Assembly (NCBI RefSeq): GCF_019492055.1
Contig: NZ_JAICBX010000001.1
Span: 496,001 to 560,000, forward strand
Direction: 5' to 3'
DNA length: 64,000 nt
DNA from: Flavimaribacter sediminis
Lineage (GTDB): Bacteria; Pseudomonadota; Alphaproteobacteria; Rhizobiales; Rhizobiaceae
Shown: positions 17,107 through 26,691 of the stretch, in pieces
Position numbering within the stretch: position 1 is the first letter of the stretch
How the letters are laid out: each line of letters opens with the position of its first letter
Notes under the pieces: model-generated
What the model saw: the letters and a program-made list of their open reading frames with translations, nothing else
Told to the model about the DNA's origin: nothing
Databases searched by the model: none
Made by a program: the position numbers and the translations under genes

Positions 17107-18672
17107 ATGATGAGTGAAACGACCACTCGACCAGCCGATGTGGAACAATTCGACGCCGAAGCGGTGAACGCCGCTTGGGCGCGCAAGCCGCTTTATGAAG
17201 CGCGCAAGAAGATTTTCCCGAAAAGGGCGCAAGGACGGTTCCGCAATTTCAAGTGGATCGTCATGATCGTGACGCTGGGCATCTATTACATAACGCCCTG
17301 GCTTCGCTGGGATCGTGGACCCTATGCGCCCGATCAGGCCGTGCTCGTCGACATTGCCAATCGTCGATTCTATTTCTTCTTCATAGAAATCTGGCCGCAG
17401 GAGTTTTTCTTCGTCGCCGGCTTGCTCGTCATGGCCGGGTTCGGATTATTCCTCGTCACATCGGCCGTCGGCCGCGCCTGGTGCGGCTACACCTGTCCGC
17501 AAACGGTCTGGGTCGACCTCTTTCTCGTGGTGGAAAGGGCGATCGAGGGCGATCGAAATCAGCGCATCAAGCTGGAAAACGCCGGTTGGTCGGTCGCAAA
17601 GCTGTTCAAGCGCGTCTCCAAACACGCGATCTGGCTGTTGATAGCTGTCGCCACCGGCGGCGCCTGGATTTTCTACTTCGCCGATGCTCCGACGTTGCTG
17701 TGGCAAGTGCTGACGGGAGCGGCCGCGCCCGTCGCCTACATCACCATTGCGGTGCTGACGGTGACGACCTATTCGCTCGGCGGGCTAATGCGGGAACAGG
17801 TCTGCACATATATGTGTCCCTGGCCGCGCATTCAGGCGGCGATGCTCGACGAGAAATCGCTTGTCGTCACCTACAATGACTGGCGCGGCGAACCACGCTC
17901 GCGACACGCCAAGAAGGCGAAGGCTGAGGGAAAGGTTGTCGGCGACTGCGTCGACTGCAACGCCTGCGTTGTCGTCTGTCCAATGGGCATTGACATACGC
18001 GATGGTCAGCAACTCGAATGCATCACCTGCGCGTTGTGCATCGACGCCTGCGACAATGTCATGGACAAGCTCGGCCGCGAGCGCGGTCTGATTTCCTACG
18101 CCACGCTTTCGGATTACGAAAACAACATGGCGATCGCCACGAATGGCGGAACGACGGATATCGATCCCGGGCAGGTCCGAAACGCTGATGGCAGTTTCAG
18201 CGACAGGGTCACGCATTTCAACTGGCGCATCATCTTCCGCTTTCGCACGTTGCTTTACCTTGGCGTATGGGCGCTGGTCGGGCTGGCGTTGCTCTACGCC
18301 CTGCTTGCGCGCGACCGCCTGGAGGTCAATGTTCTCCATGATCGCAATCCGCAATTCGTCACGCTGTCTGACGGCGACATTCGCAATGGCTACACCGTCA
18401 AGCTGCTCAACATGATTCCGGAGCCCCGCGTCATTTTCCTGTCGCTCGACGGGTTGCCAGGCGCGACAATGAGGATCAACGACATCGATCAGCCGGAAGG
18501 AACGTCCTTCGCTGTTCCCGTTGAACCTGATAGGCTAAGGACGCTGAAGGTTTATGTCCGCCAGCCGCTTGGCGAAGTTACGGGGGACCGGCAGTCCTTC
18601 CATTTCATCGCCGAAGACAAGGCAAGCGGAGAGTACGACCGGTACAACGCCGTGTTCAACGCACCGGAGTAA
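17107..18672 (+). CDS. ccoG: cbb3 oxidase maturation ferredoxin-like protein
   Basis: A 521-residue membrane protein (FixG/RdxB). It has several transmembrane helices, a motif GRAWCGYTCPQTVW and CTYMCPWPRIQ, and then two [4Fe-4S] ferredoxin motifs (CVDCNACVVVCP and CITCALCIDACD). An immunoglobulin-like C-terminal domain follows. CcoG is known to act in copper reduction for cbb3 assembly. It starts the ccoGHIS operon. Confidence 0.96.
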   Translation: MMSETTTRPADVEQFDAEAVNAAWARKPLYEARKKIFPKRAQGRFRNFKWIVMIVTLGIYYITPWLRWDRGPYAPDQAVLVDIANRRFYFFFIEIWPQEFFFVAGLLVMAGFGLFLVTSAVGRAWCGYTCPQTVWVDLFLVVERAIEGDRNQRIKLENAGWSVAKLFKRVSKHAIWLLIAVATGGAWIFYFADAPTLLWQVLTGAAAPVAYITIAVLTVTTYSLGGLMREQVCTYMCPWPRIQAAMLDEKSLVVTYNDWRGEPRSRHAKKAKAEGKVVGDCVDCNACVVVCPMGIDIRDGQQLECITCALCIDACDNVMDKLGRERGLISYATLSDYENNMAIATNGGTTDIDPGQVRNADGSFSDRVTHFNWRIIFRFRTLLYLGVWALVGLALLYALLARDRLEVNVLHDRNPQFVTLSDGDIRNGYTVKLLNMIPEPRVIFLSLDGLPGATMRINDIDQPEGTSFAVPVEPDRLRTLKVYVRQPLGEVTGDRQSFHFIAEDKASGEYDRYNAVFNAPE

Positions 18673-18677
18673 AGGCG

Positions 18678-19184
18678 ATGAGCCTGTTCAACAGTATTTT
18701 TCGCCCGGCCGAATTTACCGGTCGGCACATGCTCGGGATCATTGTTGCTTTCTTTGCAGTGGTGATTGGCGTCAATCTGACGATGGCCTATTTCGCGAGC
18801 CACAGCTGGAGCGGTCTCATCGTTCACAACACCTATGTCGCCAGCCAGCACTTCGACGAGGATGTCGAGGCGACAAAGGCGTTGCACAAGCGCGGTTGGG
18901 TGTCGGATCTGGATGTTGACGGCGAGACCATTGTCTACACGCTTGACGATGCATCGGGCGCGCCGATCGAGGCCGACGAGGTTGTGGTCCTGTTTCAGCG
19001 GCCGGCCAGCGAACTCCAGGATCGCGAGGTGCGGCTTTTGCCCAGCAGCCGCGGCCGGTTTGAATCGCAAAGCGCCATCGCGACGGGACAATGGCTCGCC
19101 CGCATCAGCGTAAAGGATGGCGATTCTGTACTGTTTAGCGAAACCCGGCGCTTCATTATTCGTAATCCGGGCGCAGACAAATGA
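18678..19184 (+). CDS. ccoH: FixH/CcoH family assembly protein
   Basis: A 168-residue protein with one N-terminal helix (MLGIIVAFFAVVIGVNLTMA), the conserved AYFASHSWSGLIVHNTYVAS segment and a periplasmic domain. It is required for stable cbb3 assembly in related bacteria. Its stop overlaps the ccoI start as ATGA. Confidence 0.93.
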   Translation: MSLFNSIFRPAEFTGRHMLGIIVAFFAVVIGVNLTMAYFASHSWSGLIVHNTYVASQHFDEDVEATKALHKRGWVSDLDVDGETIVYTLDDASGAPIEADEVVVLFQRPASELQDREVRLLPSSRGRFESQSAIATGQWLARISVKDGDSVLFSETRRFIIRNPGADK

Positions 19185-21487
19185 GCTGCTGCGCCGCCGG
19201 AAGCGAAGCCTCCGCGGAACTCGATACGCTGCGCGCCGGCGGGCATTCCGACGCCGAATTGCGCGCGGCCAGCAGGCCGGCGGGCGATGGTCTGAAGCAG
19301 CTTGATCTTGCGCTGCCCGGCGTTCATTGCGGCGGGTGCATACGGACGGTCGAAACGGGTCTGAAAAAGCTTCCTCTCGTGGACGAAGCGCGGGTCAATC
19401 TCTCCACCAAGCGTGTGCGCGTCATTTGGCGCGAAGACGGCGCGCCCTCCGACATCGTCAATGCGTTGCAAGATCTTGGCTATGAAGCGCATATTTTCGA
19501 TTTCTCGGCCGACAAAAAAGACAAGACGCTCGGCGTCCTCCTGAGATCGCTGGCGGTTGCCGGATTTGCAGCCGCCAATATCATGCTGTTGTCTGTTTCG
19601 GTCTGGTCCGGCGCAGATGCGGCGACGCGCGACATGTTCCATTGGATATCCGCGCTGATCGCAATCCCGGCGCTGGCCTATTCCGGGCAGGTATTTTATC
19701 GCTCCGCCTTTGCGGCGTTGCGCAAGGGCAGGCTCAACATGGACGTCCCGATCACGCTCGCCGTGATCCTCGCCTTTGCGATGAGCCTTTACGAGACCAT
19801 GCATTCGGGCGAGCGCGTCTATTTCGACGCGTCCGTGACGCTGATGTTCTTCCTGTTGATCGGGCGAACTCTGGATCATGTGATGCGCGAGCAGGCCCGC
19901 AATGCGGTCGCCGGTCTTCGCAAGCTCGCGCCCGGCGGCGCTTCCATACTCAATGAAGACGGCGGCCGAACCTTCATCGAGACCGAAGCGATCGAGCCTG
20001 GCATGCATGTCCTGCTCGCTGCGGGTGATCGTGTCCCGGTCGACGGTCGGGTCATTGTCGGCGAGAGCGACATGGACGCCTCGCTTGTGTCCGGGGAAAG
20101 CGCGCCGTTGCGCATTTCGCCTGGTTCCCTGATCCAGGCGGGAACGCTCAACCTCACCGGCCCTTTGACAATCGAGGCGACGGCCTCGGCTGGCGATTCC
20201 TTCCTCGCCGAGATGGTTCGCCTGATGGAGGCGGCCGAAGGCGGCAAGGCGCGTTATCGCCGTATCGCAGACCGGGCCGCAGAACTCTATGCGCCCGCCG
20301 TCCATCTGGCGGCGCTGCTGGCTTTTGTCGGCTGGCTGATTGTCTCCCGAGACTTCGGTCACGCGCTGTATATCGCCATTGCCGTGCTGATCATCACCTG
20401 TCCCTGTGCGCTTGGCCTGGCGGTTCCGGTGGTCCAGGTGGTTGCCGCGGGCCGCCTGTTCAAGAACGGGATCATGGTCAAGGACGGGTCCGCCATGGAG
20501 CGCATGGCCGAGGCGGATATGGCCGTTTTCGACAAGACAGGCACCCTGACAATGGGTGAGCCGGTTCTGGTCAACGCACAAGACGTCGATCCGCAAAGTC
20601 TCGCCATCGCTGCGGCGATCGGTCGGCATTCGCGGCATCCGCTGGCCCGCGCTCTCGCTGGCTTGGCGCCGCAAGGCGGAGATTTGGAAGAGAGGCTCAC
20701 GGGGCTGCGCGAAGCGCCGGGCAAGGGCGTCGAATGCGTGGTCGGCGGCCGGACATACCGTCTCGGGCGCGCGGAATGGGCGCTGGAAGAAGGCGAAGAC
20801 GAAAGCGCCATGGCGGCGACGACACAGGCCGTGCTTGGAGTGGACGGACGGTTTCTCGCCGCTTTCCTTTTCGAAGACAGACTGCGTCCGGGCGCGGCCG
20901 AAAGCATTGCGACGCTCAAGAACCGCGGGATCGATGTCGAGATTCTGTCGGGCGACAGGCTGGGCGCCGTCGAAAGGCTTGCCCGGCTGCTGGGCGTTGC
21001 TGCCTTCCGCGCCGGAGTGTTGCCGTCCGGCAAGCAGGATCGTATCGCGGCGCTCGCCAGTGAAGGACGCAAGGTGTTGATGGTCGGCGATGGACTGAAT
21101 GACGCCCCGGCGCTCAGTCGCGCGCATGTTTCCATGGCGCCGGCGACTGCCGCCGATGTCGGGCGCAACGCCGCCGACTTCGTGTTCCTGCATAGCGGCC
21201 TCGAGGCTGTCGCGATTGCGCTTGACACCTCGGTGCGCGCAGGCAAGCTTATCCGGCAGAATTTCGCACTTGCAATCCTCTACAATCTGATCGCCATACC
21301 GACGGCGATTCTCGGATTCGCCAGCCCGCTGGTCGCCGCGATCGCGATGTCATCCTCCTCGATTGTCGTCATCCTGAATTCGCTCCGCCTGCGCCTTGGC
21401 TCTGATGGATTGGCGGTTGCGGCCAAGTCTGTGGAGTCTGCTGAGCGGGAGGTTTCGGCGGCGTCAGGCGCAGGAGCCCGAGTTTGA
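19181..21487 (+). CDS. ccoI: Copper-exporting P1B-type ATPase for cbb3 assembly
   Basis: A 768-residue FixI/CcoI. The N-terminal metal-binding domain has VHCGGCIRTVE. Membrane helices carry the metal-site motif CPCALGL. The phosphorylation site is FDKTGTLTMGE, the nucleotide-binding HP motif is SRHPLARAL, and the hinge is GDGLNDAPAL. It exports copper to the periplasm for the oxidase rather than for detoxification. Two cysteines at residues 3-4 may be a further metal site. It overlaps both neighbours in the operon. Confidence 0.95.
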   Translation: MSCCAAGSEASAELDTLRAGGHSDAELRAASRPAGDGLKQLDLALPGVHCGGCIRTVETGLKKLPLVDEARVNLSTKRVRVIWREDGAPSDIVNALQDLGYEAHIFDFSADKKDKTLGVLLRSLAVAGFAAANIMLLSVSVWSGADAATRDMFHWISALIAIPALAYSGQVFYRSAFAALRKGRLNMDVPITLAVILAFAMSLYETMHSGERVYFDASVTLMFFLLIGRTLDHVMREQARNAVAGLRKLAPGGASILNEDGGRTFIETEAIEPGMHVLLAAGDRVPVDGRVIVGESDMDASLVSGESAPLRISPGSLIQAGTLNLTGPLTIEATASAGDSFLAEMVRLMEAAEGGKARYRRIADRAAELYAPAVHLAALLAFVGWLIVSRDFGHALYIAIAVLIITCPCALGLAVPVVQVVAAGRLFKNGIMVKDGSAMERMAEADMAVFDKTGTLTMGEPVLVNAQDVDPQSLAIAAAIGRHSRHPLARALAGLAPQGGDLEERLTGLREAPGKGVECVVGGRTYRLGRAEWALEEGEDESAMAATTQAVLGVDGRFLAAFLFEDRLRPGAAESIATLKNRGIDVEILSGDRLGAVERLARLLGVAAFRAGVLPSGKQDRIAALASEGRKVLMVGDGLNDAPALSRAHVSMAPATAADVGRNAADFVFLHSGLEAVAIALDTSVRAGKLIRQNFALAILYNLIAIPTAILGFASPLVAAIAMSSSSIVVILNSLRLRLGSDGLAVAAKSVESAEREVSAASGAGARV

Positions 21488-21711
21488 CAGGTCTCCTGTT
21501 CCTCATCCCGATCGCCCTGTTTCTTGGCGCGCTGGGACTGATTGCGTTTCTGTGGTCGATCAAAAGCGGTCAGTACGACGATCTGGAAGGCGCCGCCTAT
21601 CGTATCCTGGATGATGATGACGAGGGGCCGAAGGACAGCGAGGGAGCCGCTACCCGCACACCGTACACGTCAGCGGATGGGCGGGATCCTGAAGGCCGTC
21701 AATCACATTGA
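21484..21711 (+). CDS. ccoS: cbb3 oxidase maturation protein CcoS
   Basis: A 75-residue single-helix membrane protein (TGLLFLIPIALFLGALGLIA followed by FLWSIKSGQYDDLEGAAYRIL), the FixS signature. It starts at TTG 21484, overlapping the ccoI stop. The C-terminal ~20 residues go beyond the usual family core and overlap the 3' end of the convergent hydrolase gene by 62 bases. Confidence 0.92.
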   Translation: MTGLLFLIPIALFLGALGLIAFLWSIKSGQYDDLEGAAYRILDDDDEGPKDSEGAATRTPYTSADGRDPEGRQSH

Positions 21712-22477
21712 AGTGGTGCCGGTCCGGTTCTTCAACGCTTGCCGTGGCGGCGCCCAGACCATTCCAGATATTGGCGAGCAATGCGTTTTGACGCAGGAAC
21801 TCCTGGCGCTCGCCGCCGCCAACCCAGCAAACGAGTTGTGTGCCGGCGATCGGTTCAAGCAGCGCCGGGCTTTCCATCAGCGCTTCCCTGCGATCGATCT
21901 TCAGGGTGTCGTTCATTTCCGTATGCATGAGCGGCCTCAGATCATGCACGCCGCTGATCGAGACAACGCGTTCTATGCGTGCGACGACATCGCCGTCGAG
22001 CGACGTATTCTTGCAAACCATGCGCGAGACGAGGTGGCCGCCGGCGGAGTGGCCTGTCAGCCGTATCGGTCCTGAAACGCGTGAGGCGGCGAAGGCGATC
22101 GCCTTTCCGATCTCGGCGGTGATGCCGGCGATGCGAATGTCCGGACACAGCGTATAGCTGGGCATCGCGACGCTGTAGCCCTGTTCGAGCGCGCCCTGGG
22201 CGAGATGCGACCAGGATGCGTTGTCGAACGCCTTCCAGTAGCCGCCATGGATGAAGACGACGAGGCCGCGCGATTGTCCCTTCGGGTGAAAGAGATCCAG
22301 CCGGTTGCGGTCTCCCGGCCCATAGGCGAGGCCGTTTTCAGCCCTGTCGTCGCGCGCCAACGCGTCGCGGAAATTGCGGGCCTTGAGCGTCCAGGACGCG
22401 GGGTAATCCTGCCCGCCGGGAATATGGGGAAAATTCGCGTAGGCGTCGTCCCAATCCGAAATCTGGTGCATCAGCAT
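21650..22477 (-). CDS. Alpha/beta hydrolase, kynurenine-formamidase-like
   Basis: A 275-residue alpha/beta hydrolase. The oxyanion motif HGGYWK, the nucleophile elbow TGHSAGGHL and a C-terminal catalytic His (DRHHFNVIDGL) recall arylformamidases of the AFMID type and related carboxylesterases. Formamidase activity is only suggested by HGGYW. ATG 22477 gives the natural start; in-frame ATGs at 22471 and 22528 and the far upstream start at 22552 are less likely. The 3' end overlaps ccoS in convergent orientation. Confidence 0.8.
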   Translation of the reverse strand: MLMHQISDWDDAYANFPHIPGGQDYPASWTLKARNFRDALARDDRAENGLAYGPGDRNRLDLFHPKGQSRGLVVFIHGGYWKAFDNASWSHLAQGALEQGYSVAMPSYTLCPDIRIAGITAEIGKAIAFAASRVSGPIRLTGHSAGGHLVSRMVCKNTSLDGDVVARIERVVSISGVHDLRPLMHTEMNDTLKIDRREALMESPALLEPIAGTQLVCWVGGGERQEFLRQNALLANIWNGLGAATASVEEPDRHHFNVIDGLQDPAHPLTCTVCG

Positions 22478-22673
22478 GGCGGCGTGCGGCTCCCGTTTCC
22501 TGTCGCAGTATTGCAATTGACGGGTCATACACAAATTACGGGACAAATGCACGTTTGCAGCGCGCCCGCCGCGAATGCGCGCCGCCCTTCATTGCGACAA
22601 AATTCCCGTCGACTGTCTTGCAACGATCTGCGCCCGGTGTGATACACGGTCTACCGAATTGCGAGGGTCAGAG

Positions 22674-22910
22674 ATGAACTGTGTTTTCGTGCAACTGCAA
22701 TGCCATCCGGGCAAGGCCTACGCCGTAGCCGACGCGCTCTATGAGCGCGAGATCATTTCGGAGCTTTATTCCACATCCGGGGAGTTCGATCTCCTGATGA
22801 AGATCTACGTTCCGAAAGGCGAGGATATTGGAAAATATATCCACGACAACGTGCTGGACATTAGCGGAATCGCGCGTTCGCTCACAACGATGACATTCAC
22901 TGCATTTTAA
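22674..22910 (+). CDS. Stand-alone Lrp/AsnC-type ligand-binding (RAM) domain protein
   Basis: A 78-residue protein containing only the ligand-sensing domain of Lrp/AsnC regulators (CVFVQLQCHPGKAYAVADAL, then ISELYSTSGEFDLLMKIYVP). No DNA-binding helix-turn-helix precedes it: the frame upstream of ATG 22674 reads as non-coding and the ATG has a GAGGGTCAGAG ribosome site. Such small RAM proteins may sense amino acids or modulate full-length Lrp partners. It lies 13 bases before the reductase gene, so both are likely co-transcribed. Confidence 0.85.
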   Translation: MNCVFVQLQCHPGKAYAVADALYEREIISELYSTSGEFDLLMKIYVPKGEDIGKYIHDNVLDISGIARSLTTMTFTAF

Positions 22911-22923
22911 GCGGAACCGGATC

Positions 22924-24084
22924 ATGAGCGACAGTCCGATTGTCATCGTCGGCGCAGGGCAGTGCGGACAGAAGGCGGCCGAGACGCTGCGACAGCAGGG
23001 ATTCGAGGGGCGGATCATACTGATCGGCGACGAGGCTCATCCGCCGTACCAGAGACCGCCGCTTTCCAAGGCCTATCTCAAGGGCGAACTGGAAGCTTCG
23101 CGCCTCTTTCTCAAGGCCGACGACTACTACGAAAAGTCCGGCATCGAGCTCAAGCTGTCTTCGCCGGTCGCATCATTCGACCCGGCGGAACACACGGTTA
23201 CGCTCGAAAGCGGCGAGACCATCGCCTATTCGAAGCTGCTCCTGGCCACGGGGACGAAGGCGCGGGAAATCAACCTGCCCGGAACCGATCTGGACGGCGT
23301 CCATACGCTTCGCAACATCAACGATGTGGACCGGATTTCCGAGCTCCTGAATCCGGACATGCGGATCGTCATCATTGGCGGCGGATATATCGGGCTGGAA
23401 GTCGCCTCGGCATTGCGCGCGCGGGGCAATCCGGTCACGGTTCTCGAAGGCGCGGACCGGATTATGCAGCGTGTCGTGAGCCCGGATCTCTCCGCCTTCT
23501 TCCACGCCCTGCATACCGAAATGGGCGTTGAGATAAAGACGCAGGCGCGGCTGGCCGCTCTCGAAGGCTCAGATCGCGTCGAGGCGGTTCGGCTGGAGAA
23601 TGGCGACGCCGTTCCGGCGGATCTGGTTCTCGTGGCCGTCGGGGCGCTTCCGGTAACGGATCTTGCAGAGCAGGCAGGCGTCGATGTCGACAACGGCGTC
23701 ACTGTCGACGGTCAATGCCGGACATCGGAAAAAGACGTTTACGCCGCAGGCGATTGCGCGTCGTTCTTTTCAAAGCGCTATGGTCGCCACATCCGGCTCG
23801 AAAGCGTTCAGAACGCCATCGATCAGGGCAAGCTCGCCGCCATGGCGATGCTGTCCGAGCAACCCGACTATGATCCTGTGCCATGGTTCTGGTCTGATCA
23901 GTATGACGTCAAATTGCAGATCGCCGGGCTCAATCAAGGCTATGACAGGGCGGAGCTGGACGGGAGCATGGGCGACCGGTCCTTCGCCGTGCGCTATTTC
24001 CTCGGCGACAAGCTCCTGTGCGTCGATGCGGTGAATATGGCGCGCGCCCATATGATGGCGCGCCGGGAATTGGCGTCCGGCTGA
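22924..24084 (+). CDS. FAD-dependent NAD(P)H:ferredoxin/rubredoxin reductase-like protein
   Basis: A 386-residue pyridine-nucleotide-disulfide-type reductase. The FAD motif is IVIVGAGQCGQKAAETLRQQ, the NAD motif is IVIIGGGYIGLEVASALRARG, and the second FAD motif is VYAAGDCAS. The conserved PYQRPPLSKAYL is typical of putidaredoxin or ferredoxin reductases serving Rieske oxygenases or P450s. No ferredoxin or oxygenase partner is adjacent, so the acceptor is unknown. Confidence 0.88.
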   Translation: MSDSPIVIVGAGQCGQKAAETLRQQGFEGRIILIGDEAHPPYQRPPLSKAYLKGELEASRLFLKADDYYEKSGIELKLSSPVASFDPAEHTVTLESGETIAYSKLLLATGTKAREINLPGTDLDGVHTLRNINDVDRISELLNPDMRIVIIGGGYIGLEVASALRARGNPVTVLEGADRIMQRVVSPDLSAFFHALHTEMGVEIKTQARLAALEGSDRVEAVRLENGDAVPADLVLVAVGALPVTDLAEQAGVDVDNGVTVDGQCRTSEKDVYAAGDCASFFSKRYGRHIRLESVQNAIDQGKLAAMAMLSEQPDYDPVPWFWSDQYDVKLQIAGLNQGYDRAELDGSMGDRSFAVRYFLGDKLLCVDAVNMARAHMMARRELASG

Positions 24085-24155
24085 ATGCCGGAGATTTAAC
24101 GTTGATTTTCCAATCCCTTTAAACTTTGCTTGTCCTCAGCAGTGGAGAACAAGAC

Positions 24156-26597
24156 ATGGCTGATCTTCCGGCTCATGCACAGGTGGTGATCATCGGCGGC
24201 GGCGCCGTCGGCGCCAGTTGCCTCTATCATCTCGCCCTGTCCGGCGTCGTGGAAACGGTCCTGATCGAGAAGAACGAACTTACTTCCGGATCGACGTGGC
24301 ATGCAGCGGGCAACACGCCGAGTTTCTCCGGCAACCTGACCATCATGAAATTGCAGAATTACGGGTCCCGGCTGTACGACCGGCTGGGTGAGGACGTCGG
24401 ATACCCGATGACCAGGCATCGCACCGGGTCGGTTCGCCTTGCCCAGTACAAGGAGCGCATGCAGGAATTCGAGCATGTGGCGGCCATGGCGAACGCCGCA
24501 GGCATCGACATGCGGCCGCTCACGGTTTCCGGGATGGTCGACGATTATTATCCCTGGATGAATGGCGAGGGACTGGTGGGCGGTCTTTGGGATCCGGACG
24601 ACGGCGACATCGATCCGGCGCAACTCACCCAGGCCTTCGCCAAGGGCGCTCGCGATCGCGGCGCGAAGATTGTCCGTTTTACGAAGGTCACCGGCCTCAA
24701 TCAGAGAAAGGACGGCAGCTGGGACGTTGCGACCGACAAGGGCGATATCAAGGCCGATGTCGTTGTCAACGCTGCCGGCTATCACGCCGACGAAATAGGC
24801 GGGATGGTTGGGCGCGAGATACCGATGGTCACCATGTCCCATCAATATCTCGTCACGGAAGCTGTGTCCGAACTCGAGGGGCTTTCGAACCATATCCCGC
24901 TTCTGCGCGATCCGGACGACAGTTACTATCTGCGTCAGGAGCGACAGGGCCTCATCCTCGGGCCCTATGAATGGCGGGCGACGCCCCACTGGCTAACTGG
25001 CGGAACGCCGGAGGATTTTTCGTTTCAGCTCTTCGAGGATGATCTCGACCGGCTCGAATGGTGTATCGACGCCGCCTGCAAACGCGTTCCGATGCTTTCG
25101 ACCGCCGGCGTCCAGAAAGTGATCAACGGTCCAATCCCCTATGCGCCGGATGGTCTGCCTCTGTTGGGGCCGGCGCCGGGTCTGTCAAATTTCTACGAGG
25201 CCTGCGTCTTCACCTTCGGAATTGCCCAGGCCGGTGGGGCGGGCAAAGCCATTGCCGAATATATCGTCGATGGCGGGCCTGAACTTGATCTTTGGTGCGT
25301 CGATCCACGCAGGTTCGGCGACTACGCCACGAAAACCTACGCCACGGTCAAGGCGATCGAGGTCTACCAGAACGAATACGCAATCAACCTGCCGCATCGT
25401 CCATGGCCGGCCGGAAGGCCGGCCAAAACCTCGCCGCTGTATGACAGGCTGGCGTCGCTGGGCGCGCAATTCGGTTCCTTCGGAGGCTGGGAACGGCCGC
25501 TCTGGTTCGCCGGCGACGGGGACAGGGCGGAGCCGGACCTGACGTTCGGCAGACCGCACTTCCATGAAGCGATCGCTCGCGAAGTCGAGACGGTGACGAC
25601 CAATGTCGGACTGCTGGACCTGACGGGCTTCAGCCGGTTCGAGATCGCTGGCGAAAACGCCGCAGGCTGGCTTGATTGCGTGATGGCGGGGAGACTGCCG
25701 CGAACCGGGCGGGTCACACTTGGCTATTTCTGTTCTCCCGCCGGCGCCCTGGCATCGGAATTGACGATTACTCGCCTCGAAGAAGACCGCTTCTGGCTGG
25801 TCGGCGCCGCCTCGGGTCATTGGCACGACAGAGACCTGTTGCAGGCGCACATGCCAAATGACGGATTCGTAACGGTCGAGGATTTGACGCCGAGGCATGT
25901 TACGCTCGCGCTTGCCGGGCCAAAGTCCCGGGCGTTGCTGCAATCGGTCGCGGGGGAAGATATCGGCGACGCCGTTTTGCCCTGGATGGCCGTGCGTCCT
26001 GTGACCATCGGCATGGCGCGGGGATATGTCATGCGCATGTCCTATACAGGAGAACTCGGGTTCGAACTGCATATGCCCGCTGAAGTCGCGATCCCGGTTC
26101 ACCACCAATTGCTTGCCGCCGGAAAGGAGTTCGGGCTCGGCTGCTTCGGCATGTACGCCCTCGATTCCATGCGTATCGAGAAGGGCTTCCGGTCCTGGAA
26201 GCAGGACCTTTCCACGGAATTCTCGCCGCTGGCGTCGGGCCTGCAACGTTTCGTTGACCTCGACAAACCGTCATTTGTCGGTCGTGACGCGCTTGTCAGG
26301 GAGCAGGAAAACGGGTCGCCGCTTCATTTCGTGATGATGGAGCTGGAGCCGGGCGACGGCGCGGAGGCGCCAGGCGGCGCTCCTGTCTATTCCGGTTCAA
26401 GGCCGGTTGGTCTGGTGACGTCAGGCGGTTACGGTCATCGCACCGGAAAATCCCTCGCTCTCGGCTATGTCCCGCCGAAATTCAATGCTGCGGGATGTGA
26501 ACTCGAAATCGGCGTCTTCGGCGAGCGTCGCCCGGCTCGTGTGCTTGCAGAAGCCCCGTTCGATCCGGACAATCTTCGGCCGCGTTCAAAAGGCTGA
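24156..26597 (+). CDS. Dimethylglycine/sarcosine dehydrogenase-like flavoprotein with GcvT domain
   Basis: An 813-residue enzyme. The N-terminal DAO-type FAD domain starts VVIIGGGAVGASCLYHLALSG. The segment TSGSTWHAAGNTPSF holds the histidine that covalently binds FAD in dimethylglycine and sarcosine dehydrogenases. From about residue 430 to the end it is an aminomethyltransferase-like (GcvT) folate domain (for example GLLDLTGFSRFEIAGENA, MSYTGELGFELHMP). It should oxidise an N-methyl amine and pass the C1 unit to tetrahydrofolate; the actual amine is unknown. ATG 24156 follows GTGGAGAAC. A paralog is encoded at 35336. Confidence 0.87.
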   Translation: MADLPAHAQVVIIGGGAVGASCLYHLALSGVVETVLIEKNELTSGSTWHAAGNTPSFSGNLTIMKLQNYGSRLYDRLGEDVGYPMTRHRTGSVRLAQYKERMQEFEHVAAMANAAGIDMRPLTVSGMVDDYYPWMNGEGLVGGLWDPDDGDIDPAQLTQAFAKGARDRGAKIVRFTKVTGLNQRKDGSWDVATDKGDIKADVVVNAAGYHADEIGGMVGREIPMVTMSHQYLVTEAVSELEGLSNHIPLLRDPDDSYYLRQERQGLILGPYEWRATPHWLTGGTPEDFSFQLFEDDLDRLEWCIDAACKRVPMLSTAGVQKVINGPIPYAPDGLPLLGPAPGLSNFYEACVFTFGIAQAGGAGKAIAEYIVDGGPELDLWCVDPRRFGDYATKTYATVKAIEVYQNEYAINLPHRPWPAGRPAKTSPLYDRLASLGAQFGSFGGWERPLWFAGDGDRAEPDLTFGRPHFHEAIAREVETVTTNVGLLDLTGFSRFEIAGENAAGWLDCVMAGRLPRTGRVTLGYFCSPAGALASELTITRLEEDRFWLVGAASGHWHDRDLLQAHMPNDGFVTVEDLTPRHVTLALAGPKSRALLQSVAGEDIGDAVLPWMAVRPVTIGMARGYVMRMSYTGELGFELHMPAEVAIPVHHQLLAAGKEFGLGCFGMYALDSMRIEKGFRSWKQDLSTEFSPLASGLQRFVDLDKPSFVGRDALVREQENGSPLHFVMMELEPGDGAEAPGGAPVYSGSRPVGLVTSGGYGHRTGKSLALGYVPPKFNAAGCELEIGVFGERRPARVLAEAPFDPDNLRPRSKG

Positions 26598-26691
26598 AAG
26601 CCGACAAAAGTGTATCGAGATGTATCAGCCGTCAGGCCTATTACATTTTGCGAAGGGTTATTTGCGCAAGCTTCCTTGTCTTGCCTCTTTG

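Noticed and set aside
18995-21193. A 732-codon minus-strand frame opposite ccoI
   Set aside because: It is the antisense shadow of a GC-rich, well-recognised ATPase gene and its translation has no family features.
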